Part shown: positions 27,100-34,373 of the stretch, piece by piece
Position numbering within the stretch: the stretch's first letter is position 1
Layout of the letters: the number at the start of each line of letters is the position of its first letter
Source: an uncultured Lachnospiraceae bacterium
GTDB taxonomy: Bacteria > Bacillota > Clostridia > Lachnospirales > Lachnospiraceae
Assembly (NCBI GenBank): GCA_944381535.1
Contig: CALWLN010000197.1
Span: forward strand, 1-41,849
DNA length: 41,849 bases
Direction of reading: 5' to 3'
The notes under the pieces: generated by a model
The model's database searches: none
What the model was told of the DNA's origin: nothing
What the model saw: the letters and a program-made list of their open reading frames with translations, nothing else
Translations under genes and position numbers: made by a program

Positions 27100-27491
27100 A
27101 CGTAGGACTGATTGCGCATGACGCAAAGAAAAAACTAATGCAAAATTTCTGTATCGCATACCGGGGGATTCTGATGAAGCATAATCTCTATGCCACCGGA
27201 ACCACCGGAAGATTGATTGAAGAGGTGGCCAACCTCTCTGTCCACAAATATCTGGCCGGTCATCTGGGAGGCGCGCAGCAGCTTGGCGCGCAGATTGAGC
27301 ATAATCAGATGGATATGGTTATTTTTCTGCGGGACCCCTTGTCCCCAAAATCTCACGAGCCGGATGTCAATAATGTGGTTCGGCTGTGCGATACCTATAA
27401 TATTCCCTTGGCTACAAATCTGGCAACCGCTGAATTGCTGGTCAAGGCATTAGACAGAGGAGATCTTGAGTGGCGTGAGATGTATCGTTAA
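27096..27491 (+). CDS. mgsA: Methylglyoxal synthase family protein, atypical active site
   Basis: Methylglyoxal synthase converts dihydroxyacetone phosphate to methylglyoxal. The fold is clear over 131 residues: IAHDAKKKLM (Asp9), LYATGTTGRL (phosphate site), VIFLRDPL (Asp80), SHEPDV (His87, Asp90) and NIPLATNLATAELL. However, the LSGPxGGDQQ signature reads LAGHLGGAQQ. The residue aligned with E. coli catalytic Asp71 is Ala60 (GCG, 27273-27275), and that aligned with Ser65 is Ala54. Activity is therefore doubtful, or this is a specialised subfamily. It overlaps rodA by 4 nt and the dac gene by about 17 nt, which ties it to the cell-wall operon. Confidence 0.88.
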   Translation: MNVGLIAHDAKKKLMQNFCIAYRGILMKHNLYATGTTGRLIEEVANLSVHKYLAGHLGGAQQLGAQIEHNQMDMVIFLRDPLSPKSHEPDVNNVVRLCDTYNIPLATNLATAELLVKALDRGDLEWREMYR

Positions 27492-28467
27492 AAAACTTAC
27501 CGTACTTCTGCTCATTGTCTCTCTCATGGCTGTCCCCATTGGCTGCGGAGAGGAGGTTTCCTTTGAGCAGAAGTATGATATCGTAAAGACAACAGAACAA
27601 TATGGTATCGGTATGTCCGGTACTCCCTCCGATACCGCCTTTTTCGCTGAATCCTTTGCGGTAGGCGGCAATGAAAATCAGTTGTCAGAGGGGGTGGCAA
27701 GCGAACTTTCGCAAGCTTCGGCCCTAATCGACCTGGGGAGCAACACCATCATCCATGCCAATAATATTCATGAGCGACTGTATCCTGCCAGCACCACCAA
27801 GATTCTCACCGCCTATATAGCGCTGAAATACGGTGACCTTGCGGCCACCACCACCGTCAGTGAGGAGGCTTTGAATCTGGATGAGGATTCCTCCCTCTGT
27901 GGCTTGTCCGCCGGGGATGTGATCTCTCTGGAGGAGTTGTTATATGGCCTTATGCTGCGCAGCGGAAATGACGCGGCCAGCGTAATTGCGGAGATGATTT
28001 CCGGCAGCAGCGAAGGGTTTGCCGAACTGATGAATCAGGAGGCTCTGGCTTTGGGCGCTACCAACTCTCACTTTGTGAATCCCCACGGGCTTCAGGACGA
28101 ACAGCATTACACCACAGCCTATGATCTGTACTTGATTTTCAAGGAAGCTGTCAAAAATGATACCTTTCTTAAAATCATCGGTACCGAGACCCACATGACT
28201 GCCTACACCAACAGTCAGGGTGAAGCGGTAGAAAGAGAATGGCAAAATTCCAACCGGTATCTCACAGGAGATCAGACGGTGCCGGAGGGCATTACCATCC
28301 TTGGCGGTAAGACCGGCACCACCAGCGACGCCGGGTCCTGCCTGGTGTTGTTAAGTGAGAATACGAACGGAACTTACTATATCTCCATCGTATTGAAAGC
28401 GGATGGCAGAGATAATCTGTATTCTCTGATGACGGAATTGTTGACGAAAGCGGCTGCCTCGCAATAA
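27475..28467 (+). CDS. D-alanyl-D-alanine carboxypeptidase, DacF/PBP5 type
   Basis: Family S11 enzymes remove the terminal D-Ala of peptidoglycan pentapeptides. With a GTG start at 27475 the protein has 330 residues. A signal peptide ends in a lipobox-like VPIGC at about residue 24. The active-site motifs are STTK (Ser106 to Lys109), SGN (163-165) and KTG (279-281). A TTG at 27466 is an alternative start but sits too close to AGAGGAG. DacF-type members act in sporulation or vegetative wall maturation; which applies here is not shown. It is the last gene of the mre-min operon. Confidence 0.9.
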   Translation: MRCIVKKLTVLLLIVSLMAVPIGCGEEVSFEQKYDIVKTTEQYGIGMSGTPSDTAFFAESFAVGGNENQLSEGVASELSQASALIDLGSNTIIHANNIHERLYPASTTKILTAYIALKYGDLAATTTVSEEALNLDEDSSLCGLSAGDVISLEELLYGLMLRSGNDAASVIAEMISGSSEGFAELMNQEALALGATNSHFVNPHGLQDEQHYTTAYDLYLIFKEAVKNDTFLKIIGTETHMTAYTNSQGEAVEREWQNSNRYLTGDQTVPEGITILGGKTGTTSDAGSCLVLLSENTNGTYYISIVLKADGRDNLYSLMTELLTKAAASQ

Positions 28468-28555
28468 CTTTGCGGGAGGCGTGCCGCCTATTTCTGACTA
28501 CTTTTCCCCGGCAGCCACCGCTTCGAATTGTTTCAAAAAAAATGTAAATTAATGA

Positions 28556-28584
28556 TTGTTTTTTGTGTAGATATGTACTATAAT
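28556..28584 (+). promoter_or_regulatory. Promoter for the 28691-29110 P-loop gene
   Basis: TTGTTT (28556-28561), a 17-bp spacer and TATAAT (28579-28584) form a strong sigma-A-type promoter. The start is expected near 28591, leaving a leader of about 100 nt. Confidence 0.65.
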
Positions 28585-28604
28585 TAATCTATATCAAAGA
28601 AGTG

Positions 28605-28653
28605 ATTTTGTCTAAAATACACGACAAAATTCTGCTTGCGCTCAGAATTTTTT
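28605..28653 (+). promoter_or_regulatory. Transcription attenuator in the P-loop gene leader
   Basis: AAAATTCTG (28626-28634) and CAGAATTTT (28643-28651) form a perfect 9-bp stem with an 8-nt loop, ending in six T residues (28648-28653): a compact terminator. An upstream perfect 8-bp pair, ATTTTGTC (28605-28612) with GACAAAAT (28623-28630), uses the same AAAAT, so the two hairpins exclude each other. This is the geometry of antiterminator versus terminator. The signal that would choose between them is unknown. Confidence 0.5.
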
Positions 28654-28690
28654 GATGGATGGACAAAGTCAAGACTAGGAGGAGATTGCC

Positions 28691-29110
28691 ATGATACAAA
28701 TTATTGCAGGAGAAAAAGGAAAAGGTAAAACAAAGCATTTGCTTGAGAGAGTGAACAATGCGGTAAAAACAGCCAACGGCAGTATCGTCTATCTGGACAA
28801 GAGTTCCAAACACATGTTTGAGTTAAATAATAAGATTCGTTTGATTAATGTGTCTGATTTCCCTATTTCTAATTGTGATGAGTTCTTAGGTTTCTTATGT
28901 GGAATCCTTTCACAGGATCATGACCTTGAGGCCATGTATTTAGACAGTTTCCTGACAATTTCGGCAATAAAAGATGAAGAGATATGTCACGCGATCGAGA
29001 AGCTTGACATTATCAGCAGCACGTTCCAGGTGGACTTTGTTCTCAGCGTATCCAGGAATGAGAACCAGCTCCCCGAGTGCGCCAGGGCTAAGATTGTCGT
29101 TTCTTTATAA
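28691..29110 (+). CDS. Small P-loop nucleotide-binding protein of unknown function
   Basis: This 139-residue protein begins with a P-loop, IIAGEKGKGKTKHLLERV (Walker A GEKGKGKT at residues 7-14). A plausible Walker B-like strand ends in MYLDSFL around residue 80, and a last strand (DFVLSVSRN) near 116. It is much shorter than most ATPases, so it may be a single-domain ATP- or GTP-binding protein. Similar proteins in related bacteria are sometimes labelled PilT-like, but I see no PilT-specific motif. AGGAGG precedes the ATG. It is monocistronic, with its own promoter and attenuator-like leader, and is closed by a strong terminator. Confidence 0.8.
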   Translation: MIQIIAGEKGKGKTKHLLERVNNAVKTANGSIVYLDKSSKHMFELNNKIRLINVSDFPISNCDEFLGFLCGILSQDHDLEAMYLDSFLTISAIKDEEICHAIEKLDIISSTFQVDFVLSVSRNENQLPECARAKIVVSL

Positions 29111-29124
29111 AAAGGTTGGTGAAA

Positions 29125-29182
29125 AAAGAGAGGGTGCCCCTTTCTATGGAATGAAAAATCATAGAAAGGGGTACCCTTTTTT
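29125..29182. terminator. Bidirectional intrinsic terminator
   Basis: AGGGTGCCCCTTTCTATG (29131-29148) pairs with CATAGAAAGGGGTACCCT (29160-29177) over 18 positions with one G-U. T6 follows on the plus strand and an A-run precedes the left arm. It separates the convergent genes 28691-29110 and 29199-29411 and should stop transcription from both sides. Confidence 0.88.
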
Positions 29183-29198
29183 GAATGAGGGTCTTTTC

Positions 29199-29411
29199 TT
29201 ATGCGTGTTCCATTGAGCGAATACGGCCAAAAGCGCTGATGAGGTATAAGCCGCTGATGCCCACAAGCGCATATATGATTCTGGACAACCATGACATTTC
29301 GCCGAACAGAAATGCCACCAGGTCAAAGCGGAAGAAGCCGATAAGGCCCCAGTTGACGGCTCCGATAATAACCAGCGCCAGCAGGGTATAATCAAGTCCT
29401 TTGGTATTCAT
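29199..29411 (-). CDS. DUF378 (YuzA-like) small membrane protein
   Basis: This 70-residue protein has two membrane segments (LDYTLLALVIIGAVNWGLIGFF and a second around IIYALVGISGLYLISAF). GAVNWGLIGFFRFDLV and the closing GLYLI are signatures of DUF378, a family of small membrane proteins with no known function. I set the start at the ATG at 29411, preceded by AAAGGAGG on the minus strand, rather than an upstream in-frame ATG. It is monocistronic and convergent with the P-loop gene. Confidence 0.88.
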   Translation of the reverse strand: MNTKGLDYTLLALVIIGAVNWGLIGFFRFDLVAFLFGEMSWLSRIIYALVGISGLYLISAFGRIRSMEHA

Positions 29412-29505
29412 AGTATATGCCTCCTTTTCATGGTGTAAATCTTCTATCCATGTATAGTATTTCATAAATTTTCGTAACTATTCAATAAGGCTGAAAATTT
29501 GAACA

Positions 29506-29534
29506 TTGAGTTATGCAAACGCCTGTGGTATAAT
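29506..29534 (+). promoter_or_regulatory. Promoter driving the 29541 hairpin transcript
   Basis: TTGAGT (29506-29511), a 17-bp spacer and TATAAT (29529-29534) make a strong sigma-A-type promoter with a start near 29541. It lies about 250 bp before the HlyD-like gene and directly before a terminator-like hairpin. Confidence 0.6.
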
Positions 29535-29540
29535 GTCCAA

Positions 29541-29625
29541 GAAAGCAATGAGCAGTGCGAAAAAAGCGGAACAGAAGATGTGTTGTGCTTGCACATAAAC
29601 AGCTTCTGTTCCGCTTTTTTCAGTA
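29541..29625 (+). ncRNA. Candidate short RNA or attenuated leader
   Basis: Downstream of the promoter a perfect 19-bp inverted repeat, GAAAAAAGCGGAACAGAAG (29559-29577) and its complement (29603-29621), forms a hairpin ending in TTTTTT. The 25-nt loop contains its own small stem (ATGTG/CACAT). Transcription would therefore yield an RNA of about 80 nt, with readthrough reaching the HlyD-like gene. Whether the RNA has its own function is unknown. The tight promoter-to-terminator spacing is what suggests an sRNA or attenuator. Confidence 0.5.
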
Positions 29626-29780
29626 GGGCGAATGCCCGTGAGCGCGAAGGAGCAAAGCGGATTCGCGCTTGCACTGCGGCGCAGAGGGCAGCAGCAAAGC
29701 GGATTCGCGCTTGCACTGCGGCGCAGAGGACAGCAACAAAGCGGATTCGCGCCTGCACTGCGGCGCAGAGGGCAGCAACA
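29626..29780 (+). repeat. 42-bp tandem repeat array with nested palindromes
   Basis: Three consecutive 42-bp units occupy 29652-29693, 29694-29735 and 29736-29777, nearly identical. Each contains the palindrome CTGCGGCGCAG and a TTCGCGC segment that can pair with AGCGCGAA at 29641-29648. GGGCGAATGCCC (29626-29637) precedes the array. Because 42 is a multiple of three, both strands stay open through it and give repetitive spurious reading frames. The array ends 11 bp before the HlyD-like start codon. It looks like an interspersed-repeat family, but its copy number elsewhere cannot be seen. Confidence 0.8.
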
Positions 29781-29788
29781 ATAACAGG

Positions 29789-31192
29789 ATGGTAATACCT
29801 TTGGCAGGAAAAAAGAACAAAAAAATTGTAAAATATAAAAAACCCTTCCAATTTAATATCGGGATTGCCGTTTTTGCAGTGATATTTCTCTATCTGCTCT
29901 ATTATGTTTTTGACTTTTTTACCACGGAGCAGATTTCGGTTTATGAAGTAACCCAGGGAAGTATCGCCCAGGACAATGTGTTTGAGGGACTGATTCTCCG
30001 GGATGAGACCGTTTATTACGCCACAGACAGCGGATATGTCAATTACTATTATAAGGACGGTACCAAGGCCAACGCAGGAAGCTATGTGTACTCCGTGGAC
30101 GAGACAGGAGAGTTCTACAACCAGATGATAGCAGCGGATAACGGTCAGCTTCTGATTTCCGACGAGGGCTATGCGCAGTTGGAGTCGGTGGCGAAGCAAT
30201 TTCTCTCCTCATACTCGGACATGGAGTTTCAGCAGGTGTACCAATTCAAATATGATATGGAAGCAGCTTTGGTGGAGGCCATAAATTCCAACGCCCGCAG
30301 CGAAATCGGTGCTGCCGTAGCGGATGTGGCGGCAGCCGGTCTCCATGCCTATACGGCGGAGTCGGCCGGCGTAGTGGTATATCACACGGACGGTCTTGAG
30401 GATGTGACGGTGGACACCTTTACCCCGGATATGTTCGATAAAGGAAATTATCAGAAGGAAAACTTTTTGAACCGGGAGACGGTCTCTGCCGGGGAACCGG
30501 TCTATAAAATGATTAACAGTGAAATCTGGCAGGTGGTGATTCCTATTGATGAAAGCCTTGCCTCGGATTTGGCTGAGGAAACCAACGTCCAGGTAGAATT
30601 TCAGAAGGACAAGTCTACCGCCTGGGGAACCTGTCAACTGTTGTCCAGGGATGACCAGAATTATCTGGTGCTGGAATTTCAAAATTCCATGATTCGCTTT
30701 GCCACAGACCGGTATGTGGAACTTGAGCTTCTTCTGACAGATACCTCGGGACTTAAGATTCCCAATACCGCCATCACCACCAAGGACTTTTTCACCATTC
30801 CCAAGGAATATGTCACCAAGGGCGGCGATTCGGACTCGGACGGTCTTTTGATTGAACGAACCGATGAGAACGGAAATACCTCTACGGAGTTTGTGTCAGT
30901 AACACTGTTTTACGAGACGGAAACCTCCTATTATCTGGACAGCAACGATATAGCTAAGGGAGACGTGGTACTGAAGCCTGATTCCACGGAACGTTATGTG
31001 CTGAACGAACAGCATTCCCTGGAGGGGGTTTATAATATCAACAAGGGCTATGCGGTATTTAAGCGTATTGAAAAGCTTTTTGAGAACGAGGAGTACACCA
31101 TTATTAAGAGCGGTACCTCCTACGGGATTTCCGCCTATGACCATATCGCTCTTGACAGCAGCACCGTTTCGGAGGATGACATTATACATTAA
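29789..31192 (+). CDS. HlyD-like (membrane fusion type) envelope protein
   Basis: The 467-residue product has a basic N-terminus (KKNKKIVKYKKPFQFN), one membrane segment (about residues 25-42, IGIAVFAVIFLYLLYYVF), and a long extracytoplasmic part. That part has HlyD/biotinyl-lipoyl-like sections (ISVYEVTQGSIAQDNVFEGLILRDE; SAGVVVYHTDGLED). Such proteins are recurrent neighbours of yggS-sepF in Lachnospiraceae, as I remember. No ABC transporter partner is nearby, so an export role is not supported. I use the ATG at 29789; upstream starts would translate the tandem repeat. The ribosome site there is weak (AACAGG), perhaps because the repeat displaced it. Confidence 0.8.
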   Translation: MVIPLAGKKNKKIVKYKKPFQFNIGIAVFAVIFLYLLYYVFDFFTTEQISVYEVTQGSIAQDNVFEGLILRDETVYYATDSGYVNYYYKDGTKANAGSYVYSVDETGEFYNQMIAADNGQLLISDEGYAQLESVAKQFLSSYSDMEFQQVYQFKYDMEAALVEAINSNARSEIGAAVADVAAAGLHAYTAESAGVVVYHTDGLEDVTVDTFTPDMFDKGNYQKENFLNRETVSAGEPVYKMINSEIWQVVIPIDESLASDLAEETNVQVEFQKDKSTAWGTCQLLSRDDQNYLVLEFQNSMIRFATDRYVELELLLTDTSGLKIPNTAITTKDFFTIPKEYVTKGGDSDSDGLLIERTDENGNTSTEFVSVTLFYETETSYYLDSNDIAKGDVVLKPDSTERYVLNEQHSLEGVYNINKGYAVFKRIEKLFENEEYTIIKSGTSYGISAYDHIALDSSTVSEDDIIH

Positions 31193-31211
31193 ATAGCAAA
31201 GGAGTTCAACA

Positions 31212-31904
31212 ATGTTAAAGGAAAATTACGCACAGGTACTTAACAATATTAAAACCGCATGTGAGAAAGCCGGCAGGCAGGTTTCTGAAGTAACCTTAAT
31301 TGCTGTGGGCAAAACAAAACCGGTGTCCATGCTTGCGGAGGTCTATGAGGTCGGCGCCCGGGATTTTGGAGAAAACAAGGTCCAGGAGCTGACAGAAAAA
31401 CAGGAGCAGCTTCCCAAGGATATTCGCTGGCATATGATCGGGCATTTGCAGCGAAACAAAGTAAAGTATCTGATCGGAAAGACGGCCTTGATCCATTCCG
31501 TGGACAGCTTCCGTCTGGCGGAGGAAATCAGCCGCCAGGCCGTAAAGGAGCAGGTGACGGTGGATATTCTGGTGGAGGTAAATATCGCCGGGGAGGAGTC
31601 CAAATTCGGCACCACAGGCGAGGAGGCCACTGCGCTGGTTGAGCAAATTGCCGTCTTGCCCGGCGTTCATATCAGGGGCCTTATGACAATAGCGCCTTTT
31701 GTGGAAAATCCCGAAGAAAATCGTTTATATTTTCGGAAAATGAAAGAATTATCTGTTGACATAATGAAAAAAAACATTGATAATGTAGATATGGATGTTC
31801 TGTCTATGGGAATGACCGGAGACTACATGGTTGCCATCGAAGAGGGCGCTACCATGGTCCGCGTGGGAACCGGCATTTTCGGGGAAAGAAATTACAGCAT
31901 TTAG
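31212..31904 (+). CDS. yggS: YggS/YlmE family PLP homeostasis protein
   Basis: These proteins bind pyridoxal phosphate and help keep vitamin B6 and amino-acid pools balanced; no reaction is established. This 230-residue protein has the PLP lysine in AVGKTKP (Lys34), then FGENKVQEL, WHMIGHLQRNK, and the closing LSMGMTGDYMVAIEEGATMVRVGTGIFG. Location just before sepF matches the ylmE-sepF order of Gram-positive division clusters. AAAGGAG lies before the ATG. Confidence 0.96.
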   Translation: MLKENYAQVLNNIKTACEKAGRQVSEVTLIAVGKTKPVSMLAEVYEVGARDFGENKVQELTEKQEQLPKDIRWHMIGHLQRNKVKYLIGKTALIHSVDSFRLAEEISRQAVKEQVTVDILVEVNIAGEESKFGTTGEEATALVEQIAVLPGVHIRGLMTIAPFVENPEENRLYFRKMKELSVDIMKKNIDNVDMDVLSMGMTGDYMVAIEEGATMVRVGTGIFGERNYSI

Positions 31905-31918
31905 CAAGGAGAATAGTC

Positions 31919-32473
31919 ATGGGAGTACTGGATAAATTTCTAAATGTAATGCGTCTGAATCCGGACGATGAGGATGATTTTTATAATGAGGATTACTATG
32001 AGGATGATTATGAGGAGGATGAGGTAAAGCCTCCCAGGAAAAGTAAGCGAAATAAGTCAAAGGACTATTATGAGGAGGATGACTATCAGGAAGAGGACCG
32101 TAAAGTCACCTCCATAAAAGAGAAACCTGTCAAAACAACACCCAAGGTGACCCCGATTACGAGGAGCGCCAGAAAGCAGGGATCCGGTATGGAAGTATGT
32201 GTGATTAAGCCGACCTCGGTGGAGGATGCCAGAGAGATAACTGAGACCTTACTGTCCAATCGGACCGTCGTTCTCAATGTGGAAGGGCTGGACCTTGAGA
32301 TTGCCCAGCGCATCATTGATTTTACCTCCGGTTCCTGTTTCGCCATCAGTGGAAATCTGCAGAAGGTTTCCAATTACATATTTATCATTACACCGCCCAG
32401 CGTGGATGTGTCGGGAGATTTTCTGAATATGGTGGACTCCCTGGACACCTCAGGCATTCGGACGGATTATTAA
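31919..32473 (+). CDS. sepF: Cell division protein SepF
   Basis: SepF tethers FtsZ to the membrane and organises the septal ring. The 184-residue protein has an N-terminal amphipathic membrane-binding segment (MGVLDKFLNVMRL), an acidic Tyr/Asp/Glu-rich linker (about 16-60), and the C-terminal SepF domain. The domain is recognised by VCVIKPTSVEDAREI, NRTVVLNVEGLD and ISGNLQKVSNYIFIITP. The order yggS, sepF, ylmH is the classical Gram-positive division neighbourhood. Confidence 0.95.
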   Translation: MGVLDKFLNVMRLNPDDEDDFYNEDYYEDDYEEDEVKPPRKSKRNKSKDYYEEDDYQEEDRKVTSIKEKPVKTTPKVTPITRSARKQGSGMEVCVIKPTSVEDAREITETLLSNRTVVLNVEGLDLEIAQRIIDFTSGSCFAISGNLQKVSNYIFIITPPSVDVSGDFLNMVDSLDTSGIRTDY

Positions 32474-32476
32474 GAG

Positions 32477-33235
32477 ATGGTTATGACAAGGGACGAGAGT
32501 ATGCTTTACAAGCGCCTGGTGGATTTGTCAAGACAGGCCCTGAATAAGGGGATTCCCACCTTCAGCGACTTTTTGAACTTAAACGAACAGAATATTTTCC
32601 ACTCCTGTATTCCGGAGCTTTCCACAGACTTTCAGATATGGGGCGGGTACGAATATGCAGAGCGTCAGATGATAGCATTTCTTCCTGAGGCTCTTCTGTT
32701 TGACTGGGAGTATCCCCTGGTCTTATGTAAAATAGAACTGTTAAACCACAGATTTGCGGAACCCTTATCTCACCGGGACGTACTGGGAAGTCTCATGAGC
32801 CTTGGTATCGAACGAAGTAAGATCGGCGATATTCTGGTGAAGGACAACCGGATTTATGTGTTCTGACATGAGAAAATCAGCAGCTTTCTGATGGAGGAAT
32901 TGACGAGAATCCGTCACACTACGGTGGTCGTTTCCCTGGCAGAGCTTAAGGACTCCGATATCCGTCCGAACTTGAAGCAGGAGGAAACAACGGTGAGCTC
33001 CAACCGCCTGGACGCCCTTCTGGCCTCCATGTGCCACCTGTCCAGGGGACAGGCTGCGGAGCTGATTCAGAAGGGACTTGTGTTTATCAACGGAAAACAG
33101 ATGTCCGGCGGCAGTGTGAGCGTAAAGCCAGAGGAAATCATCTCCGTGCGTGGCATGGGACGATTCCGTTTTGAGGATTTGCTTGGAGAGACGAAAAAGG
33201 GACGCATACGGATCCGGTATTCCAAATACATCTGA
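32477..33235 (+). pseudogene. ylmH: YlmH S4-domain RNA-binding protein, interrupted by in-frame TGA
   Basis: Two in-frame pieces together make a normal YlmH of about 252 residues. The N-terminal piece (32477-32866) has GGYEYAERQMIAFLPE and LSHRDVLGSLMSLGIERSKIGDI and ends at YVF followed by TGA (32864-32866). The C-terminal piece resumes in the same frame with HEKISSFLMEELTRIRHTTV and carries the whole S4 RNA-binding domain (SSNRLDALLASMCHLSRGQA, then GLVFINGK). From memory, homologues read YVFCHEK, so the TGA replaces Cys. It may be a nonsense mutation, a sequencing error or, less likely, recoding. An ATG at 32891 could restart the S4 half. YlmH relatives act in ribosome rescue or quality control. 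Confidence 0.8.
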
Positions 33236-33263
33236 GATAAAAAGAAAGAGAGGATAGAACCTT

Positions 33264-34373
33264 ATGAGCCATATCATTCCGGTAACCTATGAGGGAAAAC
33301 CATGCTATGAGATTCATTTGGAGCAAAGCTTCGACATACTGCCAGAATTGCTGCGAGCCCTCGGATACGGACAAGAGCGGAAGCTCTGCATTGTCACGGA
33401 CACGAATGTGGCGCCGCTATATGCCTCCTCACTCCGGGAGCTATTGGAACAGCATTTTTCCCTCTGCACGGTCCATGTGATACCGGCAGGAGAGGATTAC
33501 AAGAACACCGACACGGTGGGTACAGTATATGAACATCTCATCCAAAAGGGCTTTGACCGTAAGGACCTGTTGCTGGCCCTGGGGGGCGGCGTCGTGGGGG
33601 ATCTGACTGGCTTTGCGGCGGCCACTTATCTGCGGGGCATTGACTTCATCCAGCTTCCCACTACCTTGCTGGCCCAGGTGGACAGCAGTATCGGCGGGAA
33701 AACCGGCGTGGACTTTTTACAGTATAAAAATATGGTGGGGGCTTTCTATATGCCCAAATTGGTGTATATGAACCTGTCCACCCTTCTTTCTCTGCCCAAG
33801 CGGCAATACCTGTCCGGCATGGGTGAAATCCTAAAGCACGGACAGATTAAGGATGGCACATACTTTGCGGAAGTTTCCGACCATGCGGAAGCGATATTGA
33901 ATCAGCAGCTCGATATTCTGCGGAAAATTATCTACGGAAGCTGTGTCATCAAGCGGGATGTGGTAGAACGAGACCCTAAGGAGCAGGGGGAGCGGGCTCT
34001 TTTGAACTTTGGACATACCATCGGCCATGCCGTGGAAAAGCTGTCTGGATTTTCCTTACTCCACGGCGAGTGCGTGGCGCTCGGTATGGTGGGAGCCGCC
34101 TATTTGTCCTGGCGGTATGGAAGCTATCAGGAGGAAGATTACCGGTATCTCAGGGAAGTCCTTAAGCGTTTCCAGCTTCCGGTTATGCTGGCGGACGCTG
34201 CGTTTTCTCCGGAAGAAGTGCTGGCGGCCACAAAGCTGGATAAAAAAATGGATTCCGGCAAGGTGAAATTTGTTTTGCTGAAGAAACCGGGGGAAGCGTA
34301 CCTAACCAGGGAATTAAATGATGAACAGATTCTGGAGGGAATTCAGGTTCTGTTTCAGGAGGATTCGAAATGA
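33264..34373 (+). CDS. aroB: 3-dehydroquinate synthase
   Basis: AroB converts DAHP to 3-dehydroquinate, the second step of the shikimate pathway, using NAD and a divalent metal. The 369-residue protein shows ALGGGVVGDLTGFAAATYLRGI, QLPTTLLAQVDSSIGGKTGVD, metal-ligand regions around GMGEILKHG, and NFGHTIGHAVEKLSG with HGECVALGM. No other aro gene is nearby. It begins 28 bp after ylmH behind AGAGAGG, and its stop overlaps the lspA ATG by 4 nt. Confidence 0.97.
   Translation: MSHIIPVTYEGKPCYEIHLEQSFDILPELLRALGYGQERKLCIVTDTNVAPLYASSLRELLEQHFSLCTVHVIPAGEDYKNTDTVGTVYEHLIQKGFDRKDLLLALGGGVVGDLTGFAAATYLRGIDFIQLPTTLLAQVDSSIGGKTGVDFLQYKNMVGAFYMPKLVYMNLSTLLSLPKRQYLSGMGEILKHGQIKDGTYFAEVSDHAEAILNQQLDILRKIIYGSCVIKRDVVERDPKEQGERALLNFGHTIGHAVEKLSGFSLLHGECVALGMVGAAYLSWRYGSYQEEDYRYLREVLKRFQLPVMLADAAFSPEEVLAATKLDKKMDSGKVKFVLLKKPGEAYLTRELNDEQILEGIQVLFQEDSK

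Noticed and set aside
28441-28480. Intrinsic terminator after the dac gene
   Set aside because: An imperfect hairpin around GCCTCGCAA/TTGCGGGAGGC exists but no U-run follows, so I do not list it as a terminator.
29499-29820. Overlapping reading frames on both strands encoding repetitive peptides
   Set aside because: They are by-products of the 42-bp tandem repeat and the 29541 hairpin, have no ribosome sites, and share no protein-like composition.
32477-33235. Two separate intact genes instead of a broken ylmH
   Set aside because: Both pieces are in one frame, 24 nt apart, and each is only half of a known domain arrangement; the second piece lacks a ribosome site.
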